Shown here in pieces: positions 54,287 through 63,229 of a DNA stretch of 64,000 bases. The stretch is from the NCBI GenBank assembly GCA_035551355.1, contig DASZNF010000141.1, positions 62,001 through 126,000 on the forward strand. Reading direction: 5' to 3'. The stretch is from DATATV01 sp035551355 (GTDB lineage Bacteria > Actinomycetota > Actinomycetes > Mycobacteriales > Pseudonocardiaceae). The translations under genes and the position numbers were made by a program. Each line of letters starts with the position of its first letter. Position 1 is the stretch's first letter. The notes under the pieces are model-generated. The model was not told the DNA's origin. It saw only the letters and a list, made by a program, of their open reading frames with translations, and made no database searches.

Positions 54287-54886
54287 TCAGCTGGGTCCGG
54301 CATTCGGCGCGCCCTCCGCCGACTTGGGTAGCCAGCGGCGGTGGATTTGCCACCAACCGCGGCGGGCGTACCAGACGAGGTAGAACGATGCGACCGTCGC
54401 GGCGACGCCGAGCAGCCAGACGATCGCGGTGCCGACTCGGATGAACGTGATGACGCCGTGGTCGAGGATCAGGTGGGGGCCGACCCAGGCCAGGGCGAGC
54501 ACGGAAATCCCGGGATAGGTCATATAGTGCGGATCGGCCCATTCCAGGAACAAAAGATGTTTGCGCCTGTGCTCGATCAGCCATTTCTCCCAGTCCAGGC
54601 CATCCGGAATGCGCTGGGACAGCACTTCTTTGATGTACTCGCCGGCGTACACGATGCCGTAGTGCTGAATGACGTATCGGCCGGCCAGGATGTAGGTGCT
54701 GATGGGGATGATCAGCAGCAGGTCGACTCGATCCTGGCTGGACAGCGCGAAACTGAACACCGCGCCGGAGATGGTCAGCTGCAGCGCGAACAGGTTCTGC
54801 TGAATGTTGGAGCGGCGTTCGATCTCGGTGCGCAGCGCGGCGAATTCGGCCAGAGCCCCGAGGTGTCCGCCGTCTCGGGTGGTCAT
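54287..54886 (-). CDS. membrane protein of unknown function
   Basis: A 199-residue protein with about four membrane helices in two pairs: ALQLTISGAVFSFAL with LLLIIPISTYILA near residues 35-70, and a second pair near 125-175. Between them is a soluble stretch of about 55 residues containing WEKWLIEHRRKHLLFLEW. It begins with an acidic helix (FAALRTEIERRSNIQQNLF) that may form a coiled coil. I believe similar proteins are common in actinobacteria but know no function. It stands alone, convergent with glpD and next to the IS scar. Confidence 0.75.
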   Translation of the reverse strand: MTTRDGGHLGALAEFAALRTEIERRSNIQQNLFALQLTISGAVFSFALSSQDRVDLLLIIPISTYILAGRYVIQHYGIVYAGEYIKEVLSQRIPDGLDWEKWLIEHRRKHLLFLEWADPHYMTYPGISVLALAWVGPHLILDHGVITFIRVGTAIVWLLGVAATVASFYLVWYARRGWWQIHRRWLPKSAEGAPNAGPS

Positions 54887-55071
54887 GTGGCAGCCTTTCC
54901 CCAGTTGGCTATGCGCGCTGTAGTTATCGGCTGCGTGGTGCGCGATGTTTCAGGATTGGGCCGTTCGGATGTTCTGCCGGGAAGCCAGTACTCTGACCGG
55001 GAACGTTTACCGGGTTGGCGGCGGCGGGGCCGGTTGGGTGAGACGGACATCCGACGGGTTTGGGGGGCGTG

Positions 55072-55383
55072 GTGGCCGAGCTGGTCAAGATCAGGAGGCT
55101 GACCGGCCAGGAGGGCCAGCAGTTGCCACGGATCGTGCGCCGGGGCAGCACCAGCACAGTGCGCTATCGACGGGCGATGACGCTGCCGGCCTCGGCCGGC
55201 GGCAACCGAGTTCCCGTGATCGCCCAGTTGGCGCGGGCCGACGAGGACACGGTGCGGGACGTGATCCACCGGTTCAACCAGATCGGCCCGGCCTGCCTGG
55301 ACCCTCGGTGGGCGGGAGGCCGTCCCCGCCTGCTCCGCCCTGACGACCCCGATGGTCACTGGCCGGCGCCGAAGCCGTCCTGA
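55072..55383 (+). pseudogene. IS630-type transposase, N-terminal fragment
   Basis: From the GTG at 55072 the first 85 codons resemble the helix-turn-helix half of IS630-family transposases: VRRGSTSTVRYRRAM, SAGGNRVPVIAQLARADEDT, VRDVIHRFNQIG and WAGGRPRLL. The catalytic DDE part is absent. After GRPRLLRPDD the frame runs into unrelated sequence and stops at 55383. The bases from 54887 to 55071 upstream hold nothing I can identify; any terminal repeat has been lost. Confidence 0.7.
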
Positions 55384-55490
55384 GACTCCGCGCCCTGCTC
55401 GCCAACGGCGACTTCGATCGTTACTGGACCTTCCCCCACGACCAAGAACACCAGCGCTATCACGGGGCCCGCTACCGACTCGCTGTGTGA
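55353..55490 (+). pseudogene. ISKra4-type transposase, C-terminal fragment
   Basis: In a different frame from the IS630 fragment, 45 codons encode WSLAGAEAVLRLRALLANGD and then FDRYWTFPHDQEHQRYHGAR, ending at a TGA at 55488. This is the usual C-terminal end of ISKra4-family transposases. It directly abuts and slightly overlaps the IS630 remnant, so one element appears to have been deleted into the other. The 55491-55689 stretch beyond it has no recognisable gene. Confidence 0.6.
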
Positions 55491-55689
55491 GCTACGAGGT
55501 CAGTCCCGGCAATCCGTACCCGCCGCGCCCTGTCTGTCCCCAGTCGAGTGCGGGCCGCCCGCAGGTGCGCCTTTCGCCCTTGACCAGCAGGCCGCAGCCT
55601 GCCCGCAGCCGCGCGATGTCCGCCAATCCCGGGCCCGGCGGCGCCCGCAGGAGTGCGCGCAACCGGCAGATGCGCCACAAGTGCGCGTT

Positions 55690-56463
55690 CTACGCGGTCG
55701 GGTCCCAGTCTGCGAGCTGCTCCATCGGCTCGGTGTCGCCGGTGGTCTCCAGGCCGTCGAGCGGGACGCGCTCGTAGAAGTAGAGGATCAGTTCGCTCGC
55801 TGCGCCTCGCATCGCCATGTCGCCCGGCTCCGCGTCGGCGGCGAGGTCGTCGCAGCGGACGCCCTCGGCGTTGAGGGTCAGGCGCCAGGAGCGGCCCTCG
55901 GTCGTGTGCAGGTCGATGGTCGCCGGCTTGAACGGCCAGGGGACGGTCGTCGCCGAGACGGTCGTCAGGAACTCGTCGACGCCCTCGACCGCGACGTCCG
56001 TCGGCAGCGGCTGTGCGGCGCCCTGGGTGAGCTGGGCGTCGTAGGTGTGCACGGCGATCTCCTGGATCTGGTGCCGGGCCACGGCTGCGCTGGTCTGCGG
56101 GGCCTGCGAGCGGCCCCACCAGGTCCAGCAGCCGCGGTCCGGGCCGGCCTCGCGCATCGCGTCGAGCATGAGCTCGGTCGACTCGGCGAGCCAGGCATCC
56201 AGGGCTTCGCGGTCGCGGGGCGCGGTCGGGGCGCCCTTCGGGGTCGTCCTCGCCGGGGGCTCAGCGCCCGGGCCCGCCGCGACGATGAGGGCCTGGCGGC
56301 GGCGGCCGTCGCCGAGATGCTGCGCCAGTTCGCGCAATGTCCAGTCCGGGCAGGTCGGGACCTGGACGTCAAGGTCGGGGGCGGACGCGATCGCGGCGCG
56401 GAACGCGGCCGAGCGGTCTTCGATCAGCCGCAGGACCTCGGGGAACTCCACAGTGTTGTGCAC
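55690..56463 (-). CDS. maleylpyruvate isomerase-family, mycothiol-dependent enzyme (DinB-like)
   Basis: A 257-residue protein with the DinB-like four-helix fold of mycothiol-dependent enzymes. The N-terminal domain has VPTCPDWTLRELAQHLGDG near residues 35-53; with the later RHQIQEIAVHTYDA near 130 it supplies the metal-binding histidines. A smaller C-terminal domain follows (DLHTTEGRSWRLTL). These enzymes use mycothiol as a thiol cofactor, which marks the host as an actinobacterium. The start is a GTG with a weak ribosome binding site. The substrate is unknown. Confidence 0.85.
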   Translation of the reverse strand: MHNTVEFPEVLRLIEDRSAAFRAAIASAPDLDVQVPTCPDWTLRELAQHLGDGRRRQALIVAAGPGAEPPARTTPKGAPTAPRDREALDAWLAESTELMLDAMREAGPDRGCWTWWGRSQAPQTSAAVARHQIQEIAVHTYDAQLTQGAAQPLPTDVAVEGVDEFLTTVSATTVPWPFKPATIDLHTTEGRSWRLTLNAEGVRCDDLAADAEPGDMAMRGAASELILYFYERVPLDGLETTGDTEPMEQLADWDPTA

Positions 56464-56647
56464 CTCGGTGGTGTATCACGCGCTCCGGCCGCCGGGTAGC
56501 GAATTGTCGGACGAACGCGTCGACGGCCGGGCGGAGCGCCGGCGCCACCAGCACCTCCACCCGGCTCGACGATGTCCCCCACCATCGAACCGGGTGAACG
56601 CGCGTCGTAACCCAGCGACACCCCGGCGAACCATTCCGGTCACGGCA

Positions 56648-57931
56648 CTAGCTTTCTTCGCGGAGCGAGTCCTCGGTGATGGAGCCGGTGGGCGACGCGG
56701 CGGCCAGGCTCTGGCCGGTTCGGCGTGCGGCCAGGGTGCCCAACCCGGCCGCGAGCAGGGCGGCGATGCCGCCGACCAGGACGGGAGTTCGGCCACCCGC
56801 CAGGTCGGCGATGTAGCCCAGGATCGGGCCGCCGATGGGGGTGGTGCCCAACTGCAACACCGTCTGCAGGGCCAGGACTCTGCCGATCATGTCGCGGCGG
56901 GCGCGTAGTTGGGCGATGGCGGTGGTGGCGGTCAGGTAACTGACGCTGGTGCCGCCGATCAGCGCGGCCAGCGGGTAGGCGAAGGCCAGGTTGGGGACGA
57001 CGAACAGGATGGTCAGGGCCGCGCCGAACGACGCGGCACCAACAACTATCGAGCGGAGGCTCACCGCGGTCCGCCGGGCCACCGCGAGGGTGCCGAGAAC
57101 CCCGCCGACGCTGAACGCCGCATACACCAGGGTGTACTGGGTGTCGGTGCCGTGCAGGCCGTGTTCAACGAACAACGGCAGCACCACGGTGAAGTTGTAG
57201 CTGGCGATGCCGATGATCAGCAGCATGCCGAAGGAGATCCACAGTTCGGGCACGCGCGACACGTACCGCAGGCCCTCGCGGATCTGGCCGCGGCCGCGGG
57301 GAGTGCGCGGGGCGCGCCGCAACTCGTTGGCGCGCATGGCTATCAGGGCGCCCAGCACGACCACGTAGCTCGCGCCGTCGATGGTGAAGCACCAGCCGAA
57401 ACCCAGCCCGACGATCAACGCGCCCGCGATGGTCGGGCCGAACACTCGCGACAGCGCCGCCATCGCGCTGTACAGCGTGACCGCGTTGGGCACGTCGGAC
57501 TGCGGGACCATCTCGTTGACGAACGACCGCCTGGCCGGATTGTCGAAAGCCAGCAGGCAGCCGCCGCCCAGTGCGGTCAGGAAGAACGACCACAGGGGGG
57601 CGTTCCCGGTGAACGCCAGGATGGCCAGCACGAACGACTCGGCCATCTCCAGGCCCTGGGTCACGTACAGCAGATGCCGCTTGTTCGAACGGTCGGCCAC
57701 CAGGCCTGCGAACGGGGTCAGGACCAGCATCGGGCCGTACTGGGCCACGGTGAGCAGGCCGACCGCCGTCCCACTTCCGGTGCGGTGCAGGACCAGGAGG
57801 CTGATGGCGACGGTGGTCAGCCAGTTCCCACTGTTCGAGATGAGCTGGCCGATGAAGAAGAGGCGGAAGTTGCGGATGCGCAGCGACGAGAAGGTCCGTA
57901 CCAGCACGTTCGGTCGTCGCTCGGTCGTCAT
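56648..57931 (-). CDS. MFS exporter, DHA3/EntS-like
   Basis: A 427-residue major facilitator with 12 membrane segments. The N-terminal RNFRLFFIGQLISNSGNWLTTVAISLLV, the loop GLVADRSNKRHLLY and FDNPARRSFVNEMVP are typical of the macrolide-efflux/enterobactin-exporter group. It probably exports a drug or metabolite. The ATG at 57931 is preferred to an in-frame TTG 39 bases upstream, although neither has a strong ribosome binding site. It is monocistronic. The gap to the previous gene (56464-56647) shows no gene. Confidence 0.9.
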   Translation of the reverse strand: MTTERRPNVLVRTFSSLRIRNFRLFFIGQLISNSGNWLTTVAISLLVLHRTGSGTAVGLLTVAQYGPMLVLTPFAGLVADRSNKRHLLYVTQGLEMAESFVLAILAFTGNAPLWSFFLTALGGGCLLAFDNPARRSFVNEMVPQSDVPNAVTLYSAMAALSRVFGPTIAGALIVGLGFGWCFTIDGASYVVVLGALIAMRANELRRAPRTPRGRGQIREGLRYVSRVPELWISFGMLLIIGIASYNFTVVLPLFVEHGLHGTDTQYTLVYAAFSVGGVLGTLAVARRTAVSLRSIVVGAASFGAALTILFVVPNLAFAYPLAALIGGTSVSYLTATTAIAQLRARRDMIGRVLALQTVLQLGTTPIGGPILGYIADLAGGRTPVLVGGIAALLAAGLGTLAARRTGQSLAAASPTGSITEDSLREES

Positions 57932-58015
57932 CGCTTGGCAGGCTAGCCGATCATCCCGCCCCTGTTCCAAGATGTGACCAAGAATGCGCCCGGTCAGGTC
58001 ACCCGGGCGGCCAGG

Positions 58016-58522
58016 TCAGCCGGACCGCGCTTCGCGCAGTTCCTTCGCGATCGCCGGCCACAACTCCCCGCCGGCCAGGTACAACCCGCCCAGACCGGCC
58101 AGCGCCACTGCCGCGTCGACGCTCTTGCGACCGTCGGAGGCCCAGTACACGTCCTTGAGGTCCAGCAGCAGCGCGAACTCGTCGACGATCAGCGCGATCC
58201 CGCTGCCGTACGCGGCCGACACCACCGGATGCCTGCGGCCCTGACCGTCCCCGCGCACCGCGACCGCGCCCACTCCGGCCAGCAGCGCGATGCCGAAGTT
58301 GTAGTGGTGGATGTGCCTTCCCGCGATGGTGATCCCACCGGAACCGCCCGCGCCGTTTCTGTGCAGCGTGTAGGTGATCGCCCTGGTCACCGCGAAGGTC
58401 GCGGTGAACGCACCCCAGCCGACCAGCACCGACTGCCGCGTCTGGTCCACTTTGGACCGGTAGACCGACCGCACCCGCCCGGCCACCCGCCTGCCGCGTT
58501 CGCGCCTCGTCTCGTCAGCCAT
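58016..58522 (-). CDS. membrane protein of unknown function
   Basis: A 168-residue protein with about four membrane segments. A basic N-terminal tail comes first, then helices near residues 33-50, 75-92, 103-120 and 135-152. Conserved-looking polar residues sit at helix ends: GRHIHHYNFG near residue 70 and VDEFALLLDLKDVYW near 112, which might bind a metal or lipid. I know of similar actinobacterial membrane proteins but no function. The gene is 48 bases downstream of the P450 gene on the same strand and may share its transcript. Confidence 0.75.
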   Translation of the reverse strand: MADETRRERGRRVAGRVRSVYRSKVDQTRQSVLVGWGAFTATFAVTRAITYTLHRNGAGGSGGITIAGRHIHHYNFGIALLAGVGAVAVRGDGQGRRHPVVSAAYGSGIALIVDEFALLLDLKDVYWASDGRKSVDAAVALAGLGGLYLAGGELWPAIAKELREARSG

Positions 58523-58570
58523 GTGCGCACCTCCCGTTGGCGCACCTTAGAGCTCCCCGTCCGGCGGCGC

Positions 58571-59917
58571 TCAGCGCGGCCGCAGGTCGACCGGCTGACC
58601 GTCCTTGGGGAACGGCAGCGAGGTGTAGTCCATCGGGGTCTCGTAGGCCGGGTCGACCGACCAGTCGTAGCCGGCCAGCAGGTGGTGCATGACCGATTTG
58701 ACCTCGGCGCCGGAGAAGTACAGGCCGATGCACTTGTGCACGCCCCCGCCGAACGGCTCCCAGGCGAACCGGTGCGAGCGGTCCTCCCGGCGAGGCTCGG
58801 CGAACCGGTCCGGGTCGAAGCGTTCCGGGTCGGACCAGTATTCGGGCAGGTGATGGCTGAACAGCGGAGTCACCGACACCCGGATCCCGGCTGGGATGAA
58901 GAAGCCCATGACCTCGGTGTCCTGCACCGTCACCCGGGCCAGCGAGGGCACCGGCGCGACCAGTCGCAGGCATTCCTTCATCACCAGATCCAGCGACCGC
59001 AGTTTGTCCAGGTCGGCCAGGGACGGGGTGTCGGTGCCCAGGTCGGCGCACTCCTCGCGGCACCGCTGCTGCCACTCCGGATTCTGGCCGAGGTGGCGCA
59101 TCATCGTGGTGATGGTGATGGTCGACGTGTCGTGCGCGGCCATCAGCAGGAAGATCATGTGGTTGACGATGTCGGTGTCGGTGAAGCGCTCGCCGTGCTC
59201 GGATTCGATGTGGCACAACGCGGAGAACAGATCCTCGCCGTTGCCCGCGCGCCGCTGCGGCAGGTACGCGCGCAGGAATTTCTCCAGGGTGCGGCGGCCG
59301 AGCACACCGCGCCGCCAGCGGGTGCCGGGCAGCGGTTTGCGCACGTACGAGGTGGCGGCCTGCACGCAGTCGATGAACGCGCGGTTGATCTGGTCCATCC
59401 GGGCCGCGTCGGCCTCGCCCACCCCGCCCATGAACAGGCTGGTGGCCAGGTCCAGGGTCAGCTTCTTGACCGCCGGGTACACCCGGAAATCCGGCGCAGG
59501 CGACCAGTGGGACAGACCGTTCTCGATGGCCGGGTGCATGAGGTCGGTGTAGGCGGTCAGCCGCTCGTGGGTGAACGCCTGCTGCATGATCCGCCGATGC
59601 GTGAGGTGTTCCTCGAAGTCCAGCAGCATCAGGCCGCGGTGGAAGAACGGGCCGATCAGCGGTTCCCAGCCGTTGGCGAACGCCTTGCCCTTGTTGGACA
59701 GTGCGATGCCGCAGGCTTCCGGGCCGAGTAGTTGTACGTTGCGTTCGCCGAGGCTGCCGAACCAGGACACCGGGCCGTAGCGCTCGTACCGGTTGCGCCA
59801 CAACGTCATCGGGTCGCGGATGTACTGCGGCAGGTAGCCCAGGAACGGCATCCCGAAGTCGCCGGGAATGGCCTTCAGGCCGCTGGCCGGGGGTGCGGGC
59901 GCCAACACTGCGGGCAT
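58571..59917 (-). CDS. cytochrome P450
   Basis: A 448-residue soluble P450 monooxygenase. The I-helix oxygen motif is AAHDTS near residue 260, the ExxR motif is KECLR near 310 and the heme ligand lies in FGGGVHKCIG near 385. The N-terminus IPGDFGMPFLGYLPQY resembles mycobacterial P450s that act on sterols or lipids, but the substrate is unknown. AGGAGG five bases before the ATG at 59917 decides the start. It is divergent from a TetR gene over two near-identical palindromes, so substrate-induced derepression is likely. No ferredoxin gene is adjacent. Confidence 0.93.
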   Translation of the reverse strand: MPAVLAPAPPASGLKAIPGDFGMPFLGYLPQYIRDPMTLWRNRYERYGPVSWFGSLGERNVQLLGPEACGIALSNKGKAFANGWEPLIGPFFHRGLMLLDFEEHLTHRRIMQQAFTHERLTAYTDLMHPAIENGLSHWSPAPDFRVYPAVKKLTLDLATSLFMGGVGEADAARMDQINRAFIDCVQAATSYVRKPLPGTRWRRGVLGRRTLEKFLRAYLPQRRAGNGEDLFSALCHIESEHGERFTDTDIVNHMIFLLMAAHDTSTITITTMMRHLGQNPEWQQRCREECADLGTDTPSLADLDKLRSLDLVMKECLRLVAPVPSLARVTVQDTEVMGFFIPAGIRVSVTPLFSHHLPEYWSDPERFDPDRFAEPRREDRSHRFAWEPFGGGVHKCIGLYFSGAEVKSVMHHLLAGYDWSVDPAYETPMDYTSLPFPKDGQPVDLRPR

Positions 59918-59948
59918 CGTTGCCTCCTGGTTCCTCGACACCCGAATC

Positions 59949-59966
59949 TGACAGGACGGGCTGTCA
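59949..59966. promoter_or_regulatory. TetR operator candidate, P450-proximal copy
   Basis: TGACAGGACGGGCTGTCA has perfect TGACAG/CTGTCA arms, 31 bases before the P450 start codon. Including the ATC before it and the A after it, it is nearly identical to the second copy 39 bases away. Confidence 0.65.
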
Positions 59967-59987
59967 ACCTGGCTTCGAGTTTCGATC

Positions 59988-60005
59988 TGACAGGACCGTC
60001 TGTCA
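59988..60005. promoter_or_regulatory. TetR operator candidate, TetR-proximal copy
   Basis: TGACAGGACCGTCTGTCA is an 18-bp near-perfect palindrome (arms TGACAG/CTGTCA) ending 10 bases before the TetR GTG. It differs from the other copy at two central positions. Its place indicates autoregulation. Confidence 0.65.
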
Positions 60006-60015
60006 AGATGTCGGG

Positions 60016-60633
60016 GTGTCAGTTTCCGCTCGCACCTACCGGGGCGTCAGCGCCGAGGAGCGCAAGGCCGAGCGCCGGGAGAAGCTGCTGGCCGCCGGAC
60101 TCGAGGTGCTGGGCACCCTCGGCTGGGAGCGCACCACCATGACGGCGGTGTGCGCCGAGGCCAGGCTGACCGAGCGGTACTTCTACGAGAGCTTCAGCGG
60201 CCGCGAGGAGCTGCTGGTGGCCGTGGCCGACCAGGTCGCGGTCGAGGCCAGGGCGGCGGTGCTGGCCGCGTTGCGGGCCGCTCCCGCGCAGCCGAGGGCG
60301 GCCGCGCGGGAGGCCATCGCCGCGTTCGTCGGGCTGTTCGAGGCCGATCCGCGCAAGGGTCGGGTGGCCATCCTGGAGTCGGCCGCCGCGCCCCCGATGC
60401 GCCGCCGCAGGCAGGAGCTGCTGCGCGAGTTCACCCGGCTGATCGTGGACGAGGGGCACGCGCTGTTCGGGGCGGCCGCGCTGCCGCCGCCGTGGGACGA
60501 GATCAACGCGCTGCTGTTCGCCGGTGGCCTGGCCGAACTGGTGGCCGCCTGGCTGACCGGCGAGATCGACGCCACCACCGAGCAGATCATCGACGCGGCG
60601 GCTGACCAGTTCGCGGCCACCGCGCATCGATGA
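60016..60633 (+). CDS. TetR-family regulator divergent from the P450
   Basis: A 205-residue TetR protein. The helix-turn-helix is RTTMTAVCAEARLTERYFYESF near residues 40-61, the YFYxxF form of the motif. The ligand half is rich in Ala and Arg. I chose the GTG at 60016 because the upstream open frame runs through the operators and the P450 promoter. It presumably represses itself and the P450 through the twin palindromes at 59949 and 59988, and is released by the P450 substrate or product (inference). Confidence 0.88.
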   Translation: MSVSARTYRGVSAEERKAERREKLLAAGLEVLGTLGWERTTMTAVCAEARLTERYFYESFSGREELLVAVADQVAVEARAAVLAALRAAPAQPRAAAREAIAAFVGLFEADPRKGRVAILESAAAPPMRRRRQELLREFTRLIVDEGHALFGAAALPPPWDEINALLFAGGLAELVAAWLTGEIDATTEQIIDAAADQFAATAHR

Positions 60634-60660
60634 TCCGGGCCCGATCCAGATCGCTTTCCC

Positions 60661-62103
60661 TTACGCGCGAGCGTTTTCGTCCATCCGCAGGGTGACGCCG
60701 CGGCCGGTCAGCTTGCGCACCACGATCACGATCACGCCGATCGCCAGCCAGATCCCGCCGCCGATCTTGGCGTTCGCGTCGGCGTTGTAGAGCACGTAAC
60801 CGATGATCACGAAGCCGATCAGCGGCACCACCAGGTGCAGGCCGAAGGTGCGCTGCCGCCGCTTGATCAGGTAGTAGACGCCGACCGAGATGTGCAGCAG
60901 CAGGAACGAGAACAGCGCGCCGAAGTTGACCAGGGTGGACAGGAACTCGACCTGGCCGACGAAGAAGATGCCCAGCACCAGGCTGACCACCGCGACCAGC
61001 ACGATGGCCCGCTCCGGCACCCGGCGCTGCTCGCTGATGTGGGCCAGGAAACTGGGCAGCGTGCGGTCGCGGGCCATGGAGAACAGCAGCCGGGAGGTGG
61101 CGTTCTGGGCCACCAGGCTGTTGGCCACCGCGGCGGCCAGGGCCGAGGTGACCGCGACCACGACGGTCAGCCAGTGCCCGGCGGCCAGCCCGGCCACCTG
61201 GTAGAACGCCTGGTTGGTGGCGTCCTCGCCGCTGAACTCGGTCTTGCCCGGCACCAGCAGCGTGGCCAGGTAGGTCTGCACGATGAACACGACGGCGACC
61301 AGGCACAGCGACAGCACGGTGGCCCGGCCGACCACCCGCGGACCGCCCCGCACCTCCTCGGACTGGGTGGAGATGGCGTCGAATCCGAGGAAGGACAACA
61401 CCGCCACGGACAGCGCGGCGAACACCAGGCTGGGCGAGAACTCGCTGCCGTTGTAGATCGGGGTGGTGGAGAAGTGCGCGCCGTTCACGCCGTGGATGAC
61501 CGCGATCAGCGCCGCCACAAGGAAAATCGCCAGCACGGCCAGTTCGCCGAGCAGGAACACCCGGTTGGCCCGGGCGGTGATCTCCACGCCGAGCAGGTTC
61601 ACCGTGGTGTTGAGCAGCACGAAGACGACCACCCACAGCCACTGCGGCACCCCGGGCAGCACGGTGTCCAGCGCGGCCGCACCGGTCACGTACAGCAGGG
61701 TGGGCACCAGCAGGTAATCCAGCAGAATCGCCCAGCCGGCAAGGAATCCGACCCACGGTGCGATACCGCGGCCGGCGTAGCTGTACACCGATCCGGCCAC
61801 CGGGAAGGCCCGGCTCATCTCCCGGTAGCTCAGCGCGGTGAACAGCATGGCGACCAGGCCGATCACGTAGGTCAGCGGCACCATGCCCTTGGCCGCGTTG
61901 AACACCACGCCGAAGATGGCGAACGGCGCGATCGGCACCATGAAGATCAGGCCGTACACCAACAGGTCCCGCAGCCGCAGCGAGCGCCGCAGTTCCTGCT
62001 GGTAGCCGAACTCGGCCAGACCCGAGTCGGCCGCCTGCTGCCCGCCGGGTGTGATCTGCGTGCCTTCGGACGCACTCGCGTCCGGATCCGGCTCCGCGGT
62101 CAT
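60661..62103 (-). CDS. APC-superfamily amino acid/polyamine permease
   Basis: A 480-residue permease with 12 membrane segments. It has the APC helix-1 region LLVYGLIFMVPIAPFAIFG, the SYREMSRAFPVAGSVYSYAGRG loop and FLGFDAISTQSEEVRGGPR. The last resembles the putrescine or amino acid importers of the YgjI/PuuP-like group. AGGAGG nine bases before the ATG at 62103 fixes the start; an in-frame ATG at 62169 lacks one. It is divergent from an acetamidase/formamidase gene, which suggests uptake of a nitrogen compound connected with amide breakdown (inference). Confidence 0.9.
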   Translation of the reverse strand: MTAEPDPDASASEGTQITPGGQQAADSGLAEFGYQQELRRSLRLRDLLVYGLIFMVPIAPFAIFGVVFNAAKGMVPLTYVIGLVAMLFTALSYREMSRAFPVAGSVYSYAGRGIAPWVGFLAGWAILLDYLLVPTLLYVTGAAALDTVLPGVPQWLWVVVFVLLNTTVNLLGVEITARANRVFLLGELAVLAIFLVAALIAVIHGVNGAHFSTTPIYNGSEFSPSLVFAALSVAVLSFLGFDAISTQSEEVRGGPRVVGRATVLSLCLVAVVFIVQTYLATLLVPGKTEFSGEDATNQAFYQVAGLAAGHWLTVVVAVTSALAAAVANSLVAQNATSRLLFSMARDRTLPSFLAHISEQRRVPERAIVLVAVVSLVLGIFFVGQVEFLSTLVNFGALFSFLLLHISVGVYYLIKRRQRTFGLHLVVPLIGFVIIGYVLYNADANAKIGGGIWLAIGVIVIVVRKLTGRGVTLRMDENARA

Positions 62104-62258
62104 CGTCTCGTTCCTCCTCGTCCTGCCCGGGATCCGCCGGTCTGATGTCCACTGTGGAGTGATGGTCACGGTGGATCAACTGAGGCTACCCTGTTGCGTC
62201 AACCAGCCGATACCGGCGATAGTCGGGGGCGAATTCCGGACTGACAAGGGGAGCGGCC

Positions 62259-63167
62259 GTGCGGATTGGTACCGACCGGGTGCACTACGTGTGGGACAAC
62301 AGCATCGAGCCGGTGGCCGAGCTCGGACCGGGCGAGCGGATCGAGCTGGACCTGCTGAATTCCTCCGGTGGCCAGCTCGGCCCGGACTCGACCGTGGACC
62401 AGGTCGCGGCACTGGATTTCGGCCGGGTCAACCCGGTCACCGGGCCGGTGCGGGTGGCCGGGGCCAAGCCGGGGGACGCGCTGTCCGTGCGGGTGGTCGA
62501 ACTGACCGTGGACAGCTGGGGCTGGACCGCGTGCATTCCCGGATTCGGCCTGCTGGCCGAGGATTTCCCGGACGCGAGTCTCGCCGTGTCCACAGTGGAT
62601 GACAAAAAAGTGGTGCTGCCGTTCGGGCCGTGGCTGGACACCGTGCCGATGATCGGCACGCTCGGCGTGGCGTTGCCCGAACCCGGCGCCACGTCCTTGG
62701 TGCCGCCCAGCCGGTTCGGCGGCAACCTGGACATCCGGCACCTCACCGCCGGGGCCACCGTGCTGCTGCCGGTCGGCGTGGAGGGCGCGCTGTTGTCCGT
62801 CGGGGACGCGCATGCGGCCATGGGCGACGGCGAGATCTGCGGCACCGGCGTGGAAACCTCGGCCCGCGCGGTGCTGGAGGTGGACGTGATCGCCGGCGGC
62901 GCGCCGCCCGCGCCGATCCTGCGCACCGCGCCCGCGTCCGCCCGCACCGGCGCCGCGCTGGCCACCACCGGAGTGGCACCGGATCTGATGGCCGCCACCA
63001 AGGCCGCGGCCCGGGCGATGATCGACGAGATCACCCGCCGCGCCGGCCTGTCCGCGGTGCAGGCTTACCTGCTGGCCAGCACGGCCGGTGACCTGAAGAT
63101 CAGCGAGGTGGTCGACCAGCCGAACTGGGTGGTCTCGCTGCATCTGCCGGAGACACTGCTGGGCTGA
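62259..63167 (+). CDS. acetamidase/formamidase
   Basis: A 302-residue protein of the FmdA/AmdA family, which hydrolyses formamide, acetamide or related amides to ammonia and acid. Family features are the early DSTVDQVAALDFGRVNPVTGP stretch, IPGFGLLAEDFPD, GGNLDIRHLTAGATVLLPV and the metal-site segment GDAHAAMGDGEICGTGVE near residue 185. The start is a GTG at 62259 after AAGGGGAG. It is shorter than formamidases of about 400 residues, and fits the short acetamidase/formamidase group. It is divergent from the amino acid permease gene. Confidence 0.9.
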   Translation: MRIGTDRVHYVWDNSIEPVAELGPGERIELDLLNSSGGQLGPDSTVDQVAALDFGRVNPVTGPVRVAGAKPGDALSVRVVELTVDSWGWTACIPGFGLLAEDFPDASLAVSTVDDKKVVLPFGPWLDTVPMIGTLGVALPEPGATSLVPPSRFGGNLDIRHLTAGATVLLPVGVEGALLSVGDAHAAMGDGEICGTGVETSARAVLEVDVIAGGAPPAPILRTAPASARTGAALATTGVAPDLMAATKAAARAMIDEITRRAGLSAVQAYLLASTAGDLKISEVVDQPNWVVSLHLPETLLG

Positions 63168-63229
63168 GCGGTTCGTCCGGCCCGGCGGGTCAGTTCAGCG
63201 AAGTAAACGGCGGCGGATCTCCTGATCGG

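Noticed and set aside
55492..55680. 62-codon minus-strand frame after the IS scar as a gene or transposase end
   Set aside because: No ribosome binding site and no recognisable motif; the Pro/Arg/Gly-rich composition is what random high-G+C sequence gives.
56464..56647. Short frames between the mycothiol-dependent enzyme and the MFS exporter
   Set aside because: They are overlapping, lack ribosome binding sites and show no motifs; treated as intergenic.
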